NCBI GenBank assembly: GCA_028877265.1
Contig: JAPPGX010000081.1
Span: 1 to 56,800 of the forward strand
Length of the DNA: 56,800 nt
Direction: 5' to 3'
Source: Acidobacteriota bacterium
Lineage (GTDB): Bacteria; Acidobacteriota; Vicinamibacteria; Marinacidobacterales; Marinacidobacteraceae
Position 1 is the first letter of the stretch; each line of letters opens with the position of its first letter. Positions 45,147 through 52,780 of this stretch are shown here, in pieces. Made by a program: the position numbers and the translations under genes. Under the pieces are notes generated by a model, which made no database searches, had not been told where the DNA came from, and saw only the letters and a program-made list of their open reading frames with translations.

Positions 45147-46502
45147 GTGGTCCGATTCCCGCTTCGCACTCTCCTGCCGTTTCTGATCGCCGGTCTCCTC
45201 CCGGCGGCCCTGGCCGCCGAGGACTGGCCCCACTGGCGGGGGCCGTCGCATGACGGGGTCAGCGCTGAAACCGGCCTGCCGGTGGATTGGGACACCGAGA
45301 ACGGAGTGGTGTGGAAGGTGCCCATGCCCGCCTGGAGCGGCGCGACGCCCATCATCTCGGGAGACACGATCTTCCTCAATGTCTCCATTCCGGAGGACGC
45401 CGCCGGAGTCCCTTCCAATCCCTCCGAGGGCTACCGCCGCCGGCGCGGCGCCGTCGAGGGACGCGGCAACGTCGCCTATTCCGGGCACATCGAACTCTGG
45501 GCGCTCGACAAGGCCGACGGGACACCGCGCTGGAAGCGGCATCTGAGTGACCGGGACACGCGCGGACGCAAGCAGAACATGTCCTCGCCCTCGCCGGTAA
45601 CCGACGGCATCCACGTCTTCGTGCTGACGGGGACCGGCATCCTGAAGGCGTTCGACTTCGACGGAACGGAACTCTGGTCGCGCAACATCCCGGCGGACTA
45701 CGGCGATTTCGGACTGAATTGGGGCTACGCGAGCAGCCCGCTCCTGTTCGAGGATGCGATCTACGTGCAGGTGCTGCACGGGATGAAGACCGACGACCCG
45801 TCCTACCTCCTGCGCATCGACAAGGCGACCGGAGAGACCGAGTGGCGCGTGGAGCGGCCGACCGAGGCGATTCGGGAATCTCCCGATTCCTACACGACGC
45901 CCTTCGTGCACGACGTGAACGGGCGCTTCGAGCTGGTGATCACCGGAGGCGACGTCGTCACCGGCCACGACCTCGACACCGGCCGGGAGCGCTGGCGCTC
46001 CGACGGCCTCAACCCGGAGAACAACGGCGCCTACCGCATCGTGGCGTCACCGGTGGTGAAGGACGGCATCATCTACGCCCCGACCCGGGTGAAACCGCTG
46101 CTTGCGCTCCGCACCGGCGGGGAAGGGGACATCACCGACTCGCACCGCATCTGGTCCTTCGACCGGGGGCCCGACGTCCCGAGCCCGGTGACGGACGGCG
46201 AGCGCTTCTACGTGGTGACCGACAACGGGGTGATGTACGCGCTGGACGCCAAGACCGGAGAGGTCCTCCTGGGGCCGACGCGCCTGCCGTCCGGCACCTA
46301 CAGCGCCTCCCCCGTGCTGGCCGAGGGCCGTATCTACATCATCAACGAGGACGGAGTCGCCACGGTGGTGGGGCTGGGTCCGGATGCCCTCGAGATCCTC
46401 GCCACGAACGACATGGGGGCCTACACCCTGAGTTCCATGGCGATGTCCGGGGGCCGGATCTATCTGAGGACTGCCGAGGCGCTCTACTGCATCGGTGACT
46501 GA
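45147..46502 (+). CDS. Secreted PQQ-like beta-propeller protein (WPHWRGP type)
   Basis: This 451-residue exported protein has a signal peptide (FPLRTLLPFLIAGLLPAALA), the entry motif DWPHWRGPSHDGVSAETGLP and about eight blades, including DKATGETEWRVERP, LDAKTGEVLLGP and a closing IYLRTAEALYCIGD. GTG 45147 was preferred to ATG 45120 because GGAGG lies 7 bases before it and the signal peptide then begins at once. It is the last propeller of the island and lies 55 bp after the ankyrin-propeller fusion. It is convergent with the TRAP permease gene. Confidence 0.9.
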   Translation: MVRFPLRTLLPFLIAGLLPAALAAEDWPHWRGPSHDGVSAETGLPVDWDTENGVVWKVPMPAWSGATPIISGDTIFLNVSIPEDAAGVPSNPSEGYRRRRGAVEGRGNVAYSGHIELWALDKADGTPRWKRHLSDRDTRGRKQNMSSPSPVTDGIHVFVLTGTGILKAFDFDGTELWSRNIPADYGDFGLNWGYASSPLLFEDAIYVQVLHGMKTDDPSYLLRIDKATGETEWRVERPTEAIRESPDSYTTPFVHDVNGRFELVITGGDVVTGHDLDTGRERWRSDGLNPENNGAYRIVASPVVKDGIIYAPTRVKPLLALRTGGEGDITDSHRIWSFDRGPDVPSPVTDGERFYVVTDNGVMYALDAKTGEVLLGPTRLPSGTYSASPVLAEGRIYIINEDGVATVVGLGPDALEILATNDMGAYTLSSMAMSGGRIYLRTAEALYCIGD

Positions 46503-46503
46503 A

Positions 46504-46518
46504 CGGCCGGTCGGGCCG
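46504..46518. terminator. Small hairpin between convergent genes
   Basis: A 5-bp GC stem (CGGCC/GGCCG) with a 5-base loop fills most of the 22-bp gap between the last propeller gene and the convergent TRAP permease. It could terminate both transcripts, but it has no U-tract and is short. Confidence 0.3.
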
Positions 46519-46524
46519 CCCGGA

Positions 46525-48453
46525 TCAGGTCGCCGCCCGGCTACGGCGCGTGCCGAGGTACGCAGAGAGGAGAAGCGCTGCGGAAGCCGCGATCCCCAGA
46601 AGGTTGGCCAGAGCGAACAGTTCGTCGGCCGCCGGGGGCCATAACAGGAGCCCGGCCGCGGTCAGGGCGCCGGCCCGAACGGGGGCCGTGAGCGGGCCGA
46701 ACAACCAACCCGCGATCCCCGCGGAGAGGAGCAGGACGACGGCGCTGCCCAGGATGACGGCGACGATCGCTCCGGGGACACCCCGGCTTCCGTCCAGAAT
46801 CAACAGCAGCTCCGGCCGGAACACGAAGAAATAGGGCAGGGCGAATCCCGCGAGCGCGTAGCGGAATGCGGTGAGCGCGGCGGGAATGATGGGGGTGTTC
46901 GCGATTCCTGCGGTGGTGTAGGCGGCGAGCGCGACCGGCGGCGTCACCATGGACATCATCCCGAAGTAGAAGATGAAGAAGTGGACCGACAGGGGTGGGA
47001 CACCGAGCTGGCCGATCACGGGCCCGATGAGGATCGCCATCAGGAGGTAGCAGACGGCGGACGGCAGCCCCATTCCCAGGACGATCGAACCCACCATGAT
47101 GAGAAGGAGGGCCGGAAGCAGTCCCTCGCCGGCAACGGACAGGACGGCTGCGGGAAAACGGGTGCCGAGCCCCGTGAGAGTGACCATTCCGAGGATGATT
47201 CCCACGGCCCCCGCGGCCGCGACCAGCGGAGCCGCCCCCTGTGCGATACGGCCCAGCGAATCCAGCAGCTTCCGAAGATCGGGACGGGTGCTGCGGTGCC
47301 AGAGGGAGGCCGCGACCACGATGAGCAGGGCGACGCTGACCGCCCGGAACACGGTCCGCCCGGCGATGAGGGCCACGACCAGCGACACGAGGCCGACCCC
47401 GAACACGACGCCCGCCTGAACGGGGACCTTCCCGCCGGGCTCTTCCATCCCGCTCTCGGCCGCGGGCGTTGCCAGGTGGCGGCGGGCGTGCAGATGGACC
47501 ATGGCGATGAGCGCCACGTAGTAGAGGAGGGCAGGGAGGATGGCCGCCTGCACGACCTGGAGATAGCTCACCGGTGGGTCCACCAGTTCCAGCATCATGT
47601 AGGCGGCGGCGCCCATCACCGGCGGCACGAGGGCCGCCCCGGAACTGGCCGCCGCCGTGATCCCGGCCGCGGCGCGGGCGGTGAAACCGGTGCTCCGCAT
47701 GAGGGGGATCGTCACCGTGCCGGTGGTCGCCGCGTCGGCGACAGCGCTTCCGGAAAGCGATCCCATCATGGCGTTCGCGACCACCGAGACCTTGGCCGCT
47801 CCTCCCACCGTGCCGAGGAAAAGACGGCGCGCTGAGGTGGTGATGAAGCGGATGGCTCCGGTCGCCTGCAGCATCGCCCCGAAGACCACGAACAGGAACA
47901 CGTAGGCGAACATGACCTTCATCGCGATCCCGAAGACACCCTGGCTCTGCAGGAAGCCCTGGGAAGCGATCCGGGCGAGGGAATACCCCCGATGGGGGAA
48001 GAAGATCTCCGGCAGGTGCGGGCCGACCGCGGCGTACAGGAGGAAGAGCCCCGCCAGAATCGGCAGGGCCGGCCCGATCACCCGCGCCGTGGCCGCGAGC
48101 ACGCCGAACAGCCCGAGGAGCCCGAGCGCGATGTCGAGACCCGTCTCGCCGCCGGCGCGGTCACCGAGCGTCGAGGGGCCGAAGCCGCTCCAATAGAGGA
48201 CGTAGGCGCAGGCCCCGACGGCGGAAAGGAGACCGAGGAGGTCAAGCCCGCGCCGCCACCAGGGATCGCCGGGCTTCATCCGGATCAGGAAGGCGAGCGG
48301 CAGGCCAAAAAGCGCGAAGGCGGCCAACTGGGCCTGAGGCGTCAGTGCCGGCCGATTGACCTCGACCAGGACGAAGGCCGTCAGGAGGAGCGTGAGGATC
48401 GCGACGGCAGCGCCGCGAACGCCGTAGGGCTCCCGCGGGACCGATTCACTCAC
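46525..48453 (-). CDS. TRAP transporter permease, fused 4TM/12TM (TAXI type)
   Basis: This 642-residue inner-membrane protein fuses the small and large TRAP permease subunits, as usual in TAXI systems. Visible signatures are GSLSGSAVADAATTGTVTIPLM, GAALVPPVMGAAAYMM, GLPSAVCYLLMAILIGPVI and FYFGMMSMVTPPVALAAYT. It drives solute uptake with an ion gradient and works with the binding protein encoded just upstream (48478-49461, 24-bp gap). The solute is unknown; TAXI systems often take C4-dicarboxylates, amino acids or related carboxylates. The amidase in the same operon hints at an amide-derived product. Confidence 0.94.
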   Translation of the reverse strand: MSESVPREPYGVRGAAVAILTLLLTAFVLVEVNRPALTPQAQLAAFALFGLPLAFLIRMKPGDPWWRRGLDLLGLLSAVGACAYVLYWSGFGPSTLGDRAGGETGLDIALGLLGLFGVLAATARVIGPALPILAGLFLLYAAVGPHLPEIFFPHRGYSLARIASQGFLQSQGVFGIAMKVMFAYVFLFVVFGAMLQATGAIRFITTSARRLFLGTVGGAAKVSVVANAMMGSLSGSAVADAATTGTVTIPLMRSTGFTARAAAGITAAASSGAALVPPVMGAAAYMMLELVDPPVSYLQVVQAAILPALLYYVALIAMVHLHARRHLATPAAESGMEEPGGKVPVQAGVVFGVGLVSLVVALIAGRTVFRAVSVALLIVVAASLWHRSTRPDLRKLLDSLGRIAQGAAPLVAAAGAVGIILGMVTLTGLGTRFPAAVLSVAGEGLLPALLLIMVGSIVLGMGLPSAVCYLLMAILIGPVIGQLGVPPLSVHFFIFYFGMMSMVTPPVALAAYTTAGIANTPIIPAALTAFRYALAGFALPYFFVFRPELLLILDGSRGVPGAIVAVILGSAVVLLLSAGIAGWLFGPLTAPVRAGALTAAGLLLWPPAADELFALANLLGIAASAALLLSAYLGTRRSRAAT

Positions 48454-48477
48454 CGCGGCGGCGCGTCCGGAGTTCGG

Positions 48478-49461
48478 TCAGGGATCCGCCCAGATTCCGG
48501 CTTCCCGGTAGAAACGCACGGCGCCGGGATGGAAGGCGACGCCGGTGTGGCGGGAGGCGTTGTTCTCGTTGATCGCCCGCCCGGCCGGGTGCTTCTCGAC
48601 GACGGACTCACGCCGTTCCCAGAGCGCACGGGTCGCCTGGTAGACGGTCTCCTCATCGGCGTCCGCCCGCGTGATGAGGTGCATCGAGCCGACGTCGAGC
48701 CCGAGATAGTCCTCGTCCTGGCCCCGGTAGGTCCCCGCAGGAATGATCGCCTCCCGGTAGAACGGATACTGCTCGGGCAGCCGGCTACGAATCTCCGGGT
48801 CCAACGGAACGAGCAAGGTGTCCATCCCGGCGGTCGCCTGGACGATGGAAGCGGTAGGAACCGCGCCTCCGAGGAAGGCGGCCGCCGCCGAGTCGTCGCT
48901 CAGCATGTCCACGGCGCCCGCCTGGGTGTTGTACAGGGGGATGAAGTCCTCGTAGGTGACCCCGTGCGCCTCCACGATCGGCCGGATGAAGTGCTCGAAG
49001 CCGGCGCCGGCCACCCCGACGACGACCCGCCTCCCGGCGAGATCCTGGATCCGGTTCACTTCGTGCCGGCGGGGAGATACGAAGGTCGCCACGTTGGGCG
49101 CCAGGGTCATGACGGCCTGCACCGGATACGCCCGGCCCCAGCCGTCCTCACCCCGGGCCGCGAAATACGTCACGGCGGAATTCGAGACTGCGAAATCGAG
49201 TTCGCCGGAAGCCAGGCGGCGGATGTTCTCTCCCGACCCCTTGGTCGCTTCGGGAGTGACCCGGAGGCCCGCCTCCCCGAGCACTTCAGCCAGGGCTCCG
49301 CCGACCACGAAGAATGCGCCGCCGGGAGGTGCGGTCCCCAGGCTGAGAAACGCGGGCGGGGCGCCGTTGCCGCCTCCGCCGCACCCGCCGGCGGCGAGCA
49401 GCGGAATGGACAGGCCCAGAAGAGCGCGAGAGACGGCGGCGTGGCGGCGTGCGGAGAACAT
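48478..49461 (-). CDS. TAXI family TRAP transporter solute-binding lipoprotein
   Basis: This 327-residue periplasmic binding protein has a signal segment and lipobox (LLAAGGC, cysteine at about residue 27). The TAXI fold is shown by LSLGTAPPGGAFFVVGGALA, TPEATKGSGENIRRLASGELDFAVSNS-type ligand-pocket residues, DLAGRRVVVGVAGAGF and DDSAAAAFLGGAVPT. It delivers solute to the fused permease that follows. It starts 24 bp after the small secreted protein gene (49486-50088). Being a lipoprotein rather than a free periplasmic protein is somewhat unusual. Confidence 0.93.
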   Translation of the reverse strand: MFSARRHAAVSRALLGLSIPLLAAGGCGGGGNGAPPAFLSLGTAPPGGAFFVVGGALAEVLGEAGLRVTPEATKGSGENIRRLASGELDFAVSNSAVTYFAARGEDGWGRAYPVQAVMTLAPNVATFVSPRRHEVNRIQDLAGRRVVVGVAGAGFEHFIRPIVEAHGVTYEDFIPLYNTQAGAVDMLSDDSAAAAFLGGAVPTASIVQATAGMDTLLVPLDPEIRSRLPEQYPFYREAIIPAGTYRGQDEDYLGLDVGSMHLITRADADEETVYQATRALWERRESVVEKHPAGRAINENNASRHTGVAFHPGAVRFYREAGIWADP

Positions 49462-49485
49462 CAGGCGGCGATTATCGCGCCCGGA

Positions 49486-50088
49486 CTAACGGGACAGTGC
49501 GGTCAGCGGGCCGGAGAGGGCGGCGGCCAGGTCGTCGAGCGTGTCGAACCCTGTGCGTCCCGGGTCCGATTCCACCAGCGCGAATCCCGGAAGGATGCGG
49601 TCGCTACCGTCCTCGCCGGTGCGGAGGTGCCGCTTCCCCGCCTCGCCGGACGTCACGCGGGGAAGCCGCCCGCTCTCTCCGGTGAGGAACACGAGCGCCC
49701 TTTCTCCCACCATGAACTGCGCCGAGTGGGTCGCAGTCATCCGGGTGTCCCCGACGGTGCCGCCCGGCACCCGGAAGCGCACCAGGTTCCGGCCGCCGCC
49801 CTTGAAGCGGCGTTCAGTGCGAAGGGTCACGGTGGTGAAGATCTCGCGCCGGTCGGCCGTCCAAGCGGAACGCAGGTCGAGCACCTCGCCGGCGACGATC
49901 GTGTCCGAGTTCTCGACCAGCTCGGCAAGCCCCGGCCAGGCGTAGGGATTCCGGAACCGCTCGTTCTCCGGCGGCTGGCCGCGCTGCGCCAACGCGGACA
50001 TCCCGACGGCCAGGAGGCTTCCGGCGATCAGTAGCGAGAGGGCGGCAATCCTGCCGGCCCGGGCGTCCGGTGTCTCGAATCCGCGCAT
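49486..50088 (-). CDS. Small secreted protein of unknown function
   Basis: This 200-residue protein has a signal segment (IAALSLLIAGSLLAVGMSALA) and a beta-rich domain with LVENSDTIVAGEVLDLRSAW, IFTTVTLRTERRFKGG, FRVPGGTVGDTRM and MVGERALVFLTGE. This pattern resembles a widespread class of secreted proteins in Acidobacteriota in which a strand-rich domain reports fluxes of an ADIVVxGxV type; no function is known. It sits between the amidase (123 bp upstream) and the TAXI binding protein (24 bp downstream) on the same strand, so it may be part of that uptake operon. Confidence 0.8.
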   Translation of the reverse strand: MRGFETPDARAGRIAALSLLIAGSLLAVGMSALAQRGQPPENERFRNPYAWPGLAELVENSDTIVAGEVLDLRSAWTADRREIFTTVTLRTERRFKGGGRNLVRFRVPGGTVGDTRMTATHSAQFMVGERALVFLTGESGRLPRVTSGEAGKRHLRTGEDGSDRILPGFALVESDPGRTGFDTLDDLAAALSGPLTALSR

Positions 50089-50211
50089 GCTTCAAGCATA
50101 TCCACACGTTCCGGCAGCGCGCCAGCCGGGAGGCAACCGGTTCGGGGCCTGGAGGCCACTCCCGCGAGAGGCCGCCGGCGTTCCGCACTTCCCGGCGGGC
50201 AGGGCGCTGTG

Positions 50212-51636
50212 CTAGATGGGCGGTAGCTCCTCGTGCCAGGACGTTCGCTCCTGGTAGGCGTGGGCGACCTGGAGCAGCCGGCCCTCCGAGAACGGCGGCC
50301 CGTAGATCTGGAGGGCGAGGGGCCGCTTCGGCGCCTCCGACGTGAACCCGCATCCCATCGTGAGGCCCGGGTAGCCGGTCATGTTGCCGATGAAGGTATT
50401 CCCCGGGCGGCTGTCCAGTTCGTCGGGATCGGTCCCGGCGCGGACATCGCTCGAGGCGGCCGCCTCCGACCGGAGCGGATCGGCCGGAGAGAGGGAGCTG
50501 GGAACGATCATCACGTCGCAGTTGCGGAAGACCCCGGCCATCTCCTGCTGCAGGATGGTGCGCAACCGAAGGGCCTTGATGTAGTCGGTGGCGGGATAGA
50601 ACCTGGCCACCTCCAGCCGTTCGCGCACCAGCGGATCGAGATCCTCGGGCTGCTCGGCAAGGCGTCTTTCGTGAAACGTCGTGGCCTCCGCCATGGCGAC
50701 GATCCAACCGGCGCCCCCGGCCAGGTGGGCATGGGGCACTTCGACCTCCACGATTTCGGCCCCGTCCGCCGTGAGGAGCGAGATGGCGGTGTGGACCGCC
50801 TGCTGCATCTCCTCGGTCGCACCCTCGAAGAACCCCGAGACCGGTACGCCGATGCGCAGACCGGAGACCTCGGGCGTGAGCCCCGCGAGATAGTCCGGAA
50901 CCGCCACGTCGGCCGCCGTCGGGTCCCGGGAATCGGCGCCGGCGATCGCGGCGAGCATCGCCGCGGCGTCCCAGGCGGTGCGCGTCATGGGCCCGGCATG
51001 GTCGAGCGTCCAACTGAGCGTGGTGACTCCGAACCGGCTGATCCGGCCGTAGGTCTGCTTGAGGCCGACGATGCCGCAGGCGGCCGCGGGCCCCCGAATC
51101 GATCCGCCGGTGTCGGTCCCGATCGAGAGCGGAACCAGGCGGGCGGCCAGGGCGGCGCCGGAACCCGAGGAGGACCCGGAGGGTGTGTAGTCGGTCGCCC
51201 AGGGATTGCGCGCCGGGCCAAATCCGGAGAGCACCCCGCTGCCCATCGCGAACTCGAGGAGATTCAGCTTGCCGACCAGGATGGCGCCCGCCGCATTCAG
51301 TCGCGCGGTGATCGTGGACTCGTAGTCCGGGACCCAGTCCGCGGTGGCTTTCGAACCGTTCGTGGTGAGGATGCCGGCGGTCGCGAGGATGTCCTTCGGG
51401 GCGTAGGGGATCCCGTGCAGGGGTCCGCGCCAGTCGCCGGCCGCGATCTCGGCCTCCGCCTCCCGCGCCCGCTCGCGGGCATGGTCGGCGGTGACCGTGA
51501 TGAAGGAGTTGATGGTCGGATCCACGGCCTCGATGTGGGCGAGGTGAGCGTCCACCACCTCGACGGGCGAGAGCTCCCGGTTGCGGATGCGCTCGGAAAG
51601 CGCGCGGCCGCTGAGCTGGCAGAGTTCCGGGATCAT
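50212..51636 (-). CDS. Amidase signature family enzyme
   Basis: This 474-residue enzyme has the amidase-signature core with the Ser-cisSer-Lys triad: Lys in GIPYAPKDIL, cis-Ser in SGSSSGSGAA and nucleophile Ser in TDTGGSIRGPA. It would hydrolyse a small or aryl amide, or act like a GatA. It has no signal peptide. ATG 51636 starts 4 bp after the stop of a small Tat lipoprotein gene resembling GatC/AtzG, with GGGGAG about 8 bases upstream. Amidases such as AtzE work as heterodimers with such small subunits. Downstream genes encode a TAXI-type TRAP system. Confidence 0.93.
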   Translation of the reverse strand: MIPELCQLSGRALSERIRNRELSPVEVVDAHLAHIEAVDPTINSFITVTADHARERAREAEAEIAAGDWRGPLHGIPYAPKDILATAGILTTNGSKATADWVPDYESTITARLNAAGAILVGKLNLLEFAMGSGVLSGFGPARNPWATDYTPSGSSSGSGAALAARLVPLSIGTDTGGSIRGPAAACGIVGLKQTYGRISRFGVTTLSWTLDHAGPMTRTAWDAAAMLAAIAGADSRDPTAADVAVPDYLAGLTPEVSGLRIGVPVSGFFEGATEEMQQAVHTAISLLTADGAEIVEVEVPHAHLAGGAGWIVAMAEATTFHERRLAEQPEDLDPLVRERLEVARFYPATDYIKALRLRTILQQEMAGVFRNCDVMIVPSSLSPADPLRSEAAASSDVRAGTDPDELDSRPGNTFIGNMTGYPGLTMGCGFTSEAPKRPLALQIYGPPFSEGRLLQVAHAYQERTSWHEELPPI

Positions 51637-51640
51637 CGGA

Positions 51641-51958
51641 TCACTCCCCGGAATCCGCCGCGTCCGGTCCACGGGCGACGAACGTGACGGCGGGCTCGAC
51701 CAGGTCCGGGATCTCCAGTTCCCGAACCGCACGGAAGAAGGCGTGATTCATGCGCACCGCCGGGAGAATCGTCGACAGGCGATCCGCGGGCAGCGGGTGG
51801 TCGAGCAGACTGTTCGCGTATCCCAACGCGGTGACGGTCGGGCCGGCGCCCGGGTCCGGCCCGGTCTCGCACCCCGTGAGGATCAACGGCGCCGCGGCGG
51901 CGCTGCCGAGCAGCCGCCGGCGGGTCATGAGTTTCGGAGCGCTCCTCGCCATAACCAA
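51641..51958 (-). CDS. Tat lipoprotein with GatC/AtzG-like helical domain
   Basis: This 105-residue protein has a twin-arginine leader (RRRLLG followed by a hydrophobic run) with a lipobox ending LTGC at about residue 30. The remaining ~75 residues read as GatC/AtzG-like: a first helix with YANSLLDHPLPADRL, a second with VRMNHAFFRAVRELEIPD, and the closing VEPAVTF, which matches the E-P-x-x-F end of AtzG-type small subunits. The amidase gene follows by 4 bp. The likely role is to stabilise and possibly escort the amidase out through Tat. The domain assignment is by eye. Confidence 0.7.
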   Translation of the reverse strand: MVMARSAPKLMTRRRLLGSAAAAPLILTGCETGPDPGAGPTVTALGYANSLLDHPLPADRLSTILPAVRMNHAFFRAVRELEIPDLVEPAVTFVARGPDAADSGE

Positions 51959-52054
51959 CCTCCGCCTTTGTGAACGGGGTTCCGATTCTACCGGTCCGTC
52001 ACACGGCGAGGGGACCGGCGAAGCCGTGTCGCGGGCGGGGTATCCTTACGCCCC

Positions 52055-52780
52055 GTGCTGCTTCGCGAAGCGGATCGCACGGCGGTCCGGAAACACTTCG
52101 AGGATCTCGCCGGCCCCGTCTCCGCCACTGTCTATTCGCGGCCGGAAAGCCCTCTCGTGGTACCGGGCCGGACACCCTGCCAGACCTGTCAGACGGCTGA
52201 AGCCCTGCTGCGGGAGGTGGAAGAGCTGTCGGACCGGTTCACCCTCGAGGTACGGGATGTGGACAAGGTGCCGGATGCCGCGCGCGACGCGGGAATTGTC
52301 CGCCTGCCGGCGATCGAACTCAGCGGCGCCGCCAAGGGCCGGGTCCGTTTCCTGGGGTTGCCGGACGGCCACGAATTCGGTTCGCTGATCACCGCGGCCA
52401 CCTGGGTGTCCGGAGCGCCGCTGACCCTTTCCGAGGACGCGGCCGAACTGTTGTCAACGCTCCGGCGTCCGGTCCACGTCAAGGTCTTCACGACCCCCAC
52501 CTGACCGTGGTGTGCGCCGGCGGCCAGTCTGGCCGTCCAGTTCGCGGTGGCGAGCCCCGAGGTGACGACCGACATCGTCATGGTCCAGGAATTCCCGGAT
52601 CTGGCCCGGACCTATTCCGTTTCTTCGGTGCCGCTGACCGTGGTCGAACCGGTGGAAGACGGAGCCGGACTCGTGGGGCAGGGAACCTCCGTGCTGGGGG
52701 CCTAGGCGGAGGAGGTATTCCTCTCTGCGGTGGCCGAGGTGGGCGCCACCTCCCAGCCGGATCAGGATCCCGCATCGTGA
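52055..52780 (+). CDS. Two-thioredoxin-fold protein disulfide oxidoreductase with in-frame TGA (possible selenocysteine) and TAG
   Basis: Read continuously this frame gives 241 residues in two thioredoxin-like units, the layout of PDO/glutaredoxin-like oxidoreductases. Unit 1 has a CxxC at 42-45 (PCQTCQ). Unit 2 begins HVKVFTTPT, then TGA (52502-52504, residue 150), then PWC, so TGA stands where the first cysteine of CPWC is expected. The frame then continues with thioredoxin features, including the cis-proline SSVPLTVV, to an in-frame TAG (52703-52705, residue 217), a helix (AEEVFLSAV) and a TGA at 52778-52780. This TGA overlaps the next start as GTGA. TGA may be read as selenocysteine, or the gene may be broken. 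If both stops act, only unit 1 (149 residues) is made. GTG 52055 has a weak upstream site. Confidence 0.7.
52505..52546 (+). promoter_or_regulatory. SECIS-like hairpin just downstream of the in-frame TGA
   Basis: Directly after the TGA, bases 52519-52525 (GGCGGCC) pair with 52531-52537 (GGCCGTC) in a 7-bp stem including one G-U pair. The 5-base loop reads AGTCT and so contains the G-U pair that SelB recognises in bacterial SECIS loops. The loop G is 23 bases after the TGA, within the usual range. A weak lower stem (CGC/GCG) is possible. It overlaps coding sequence, as bacterial SECIS elements do. GC-rich DNA makes such stems easily, so covariation is needed. Confidence 0.5.

Noticed and set aside
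52502-52504. TGA read as tryptophan or glycine through an alternative genetic code
   Set aside because: Many well-supported genes in the window end at TGA with tight gene junctions (GTGA, ATGA overlaps), so TGA is a normal stop here.
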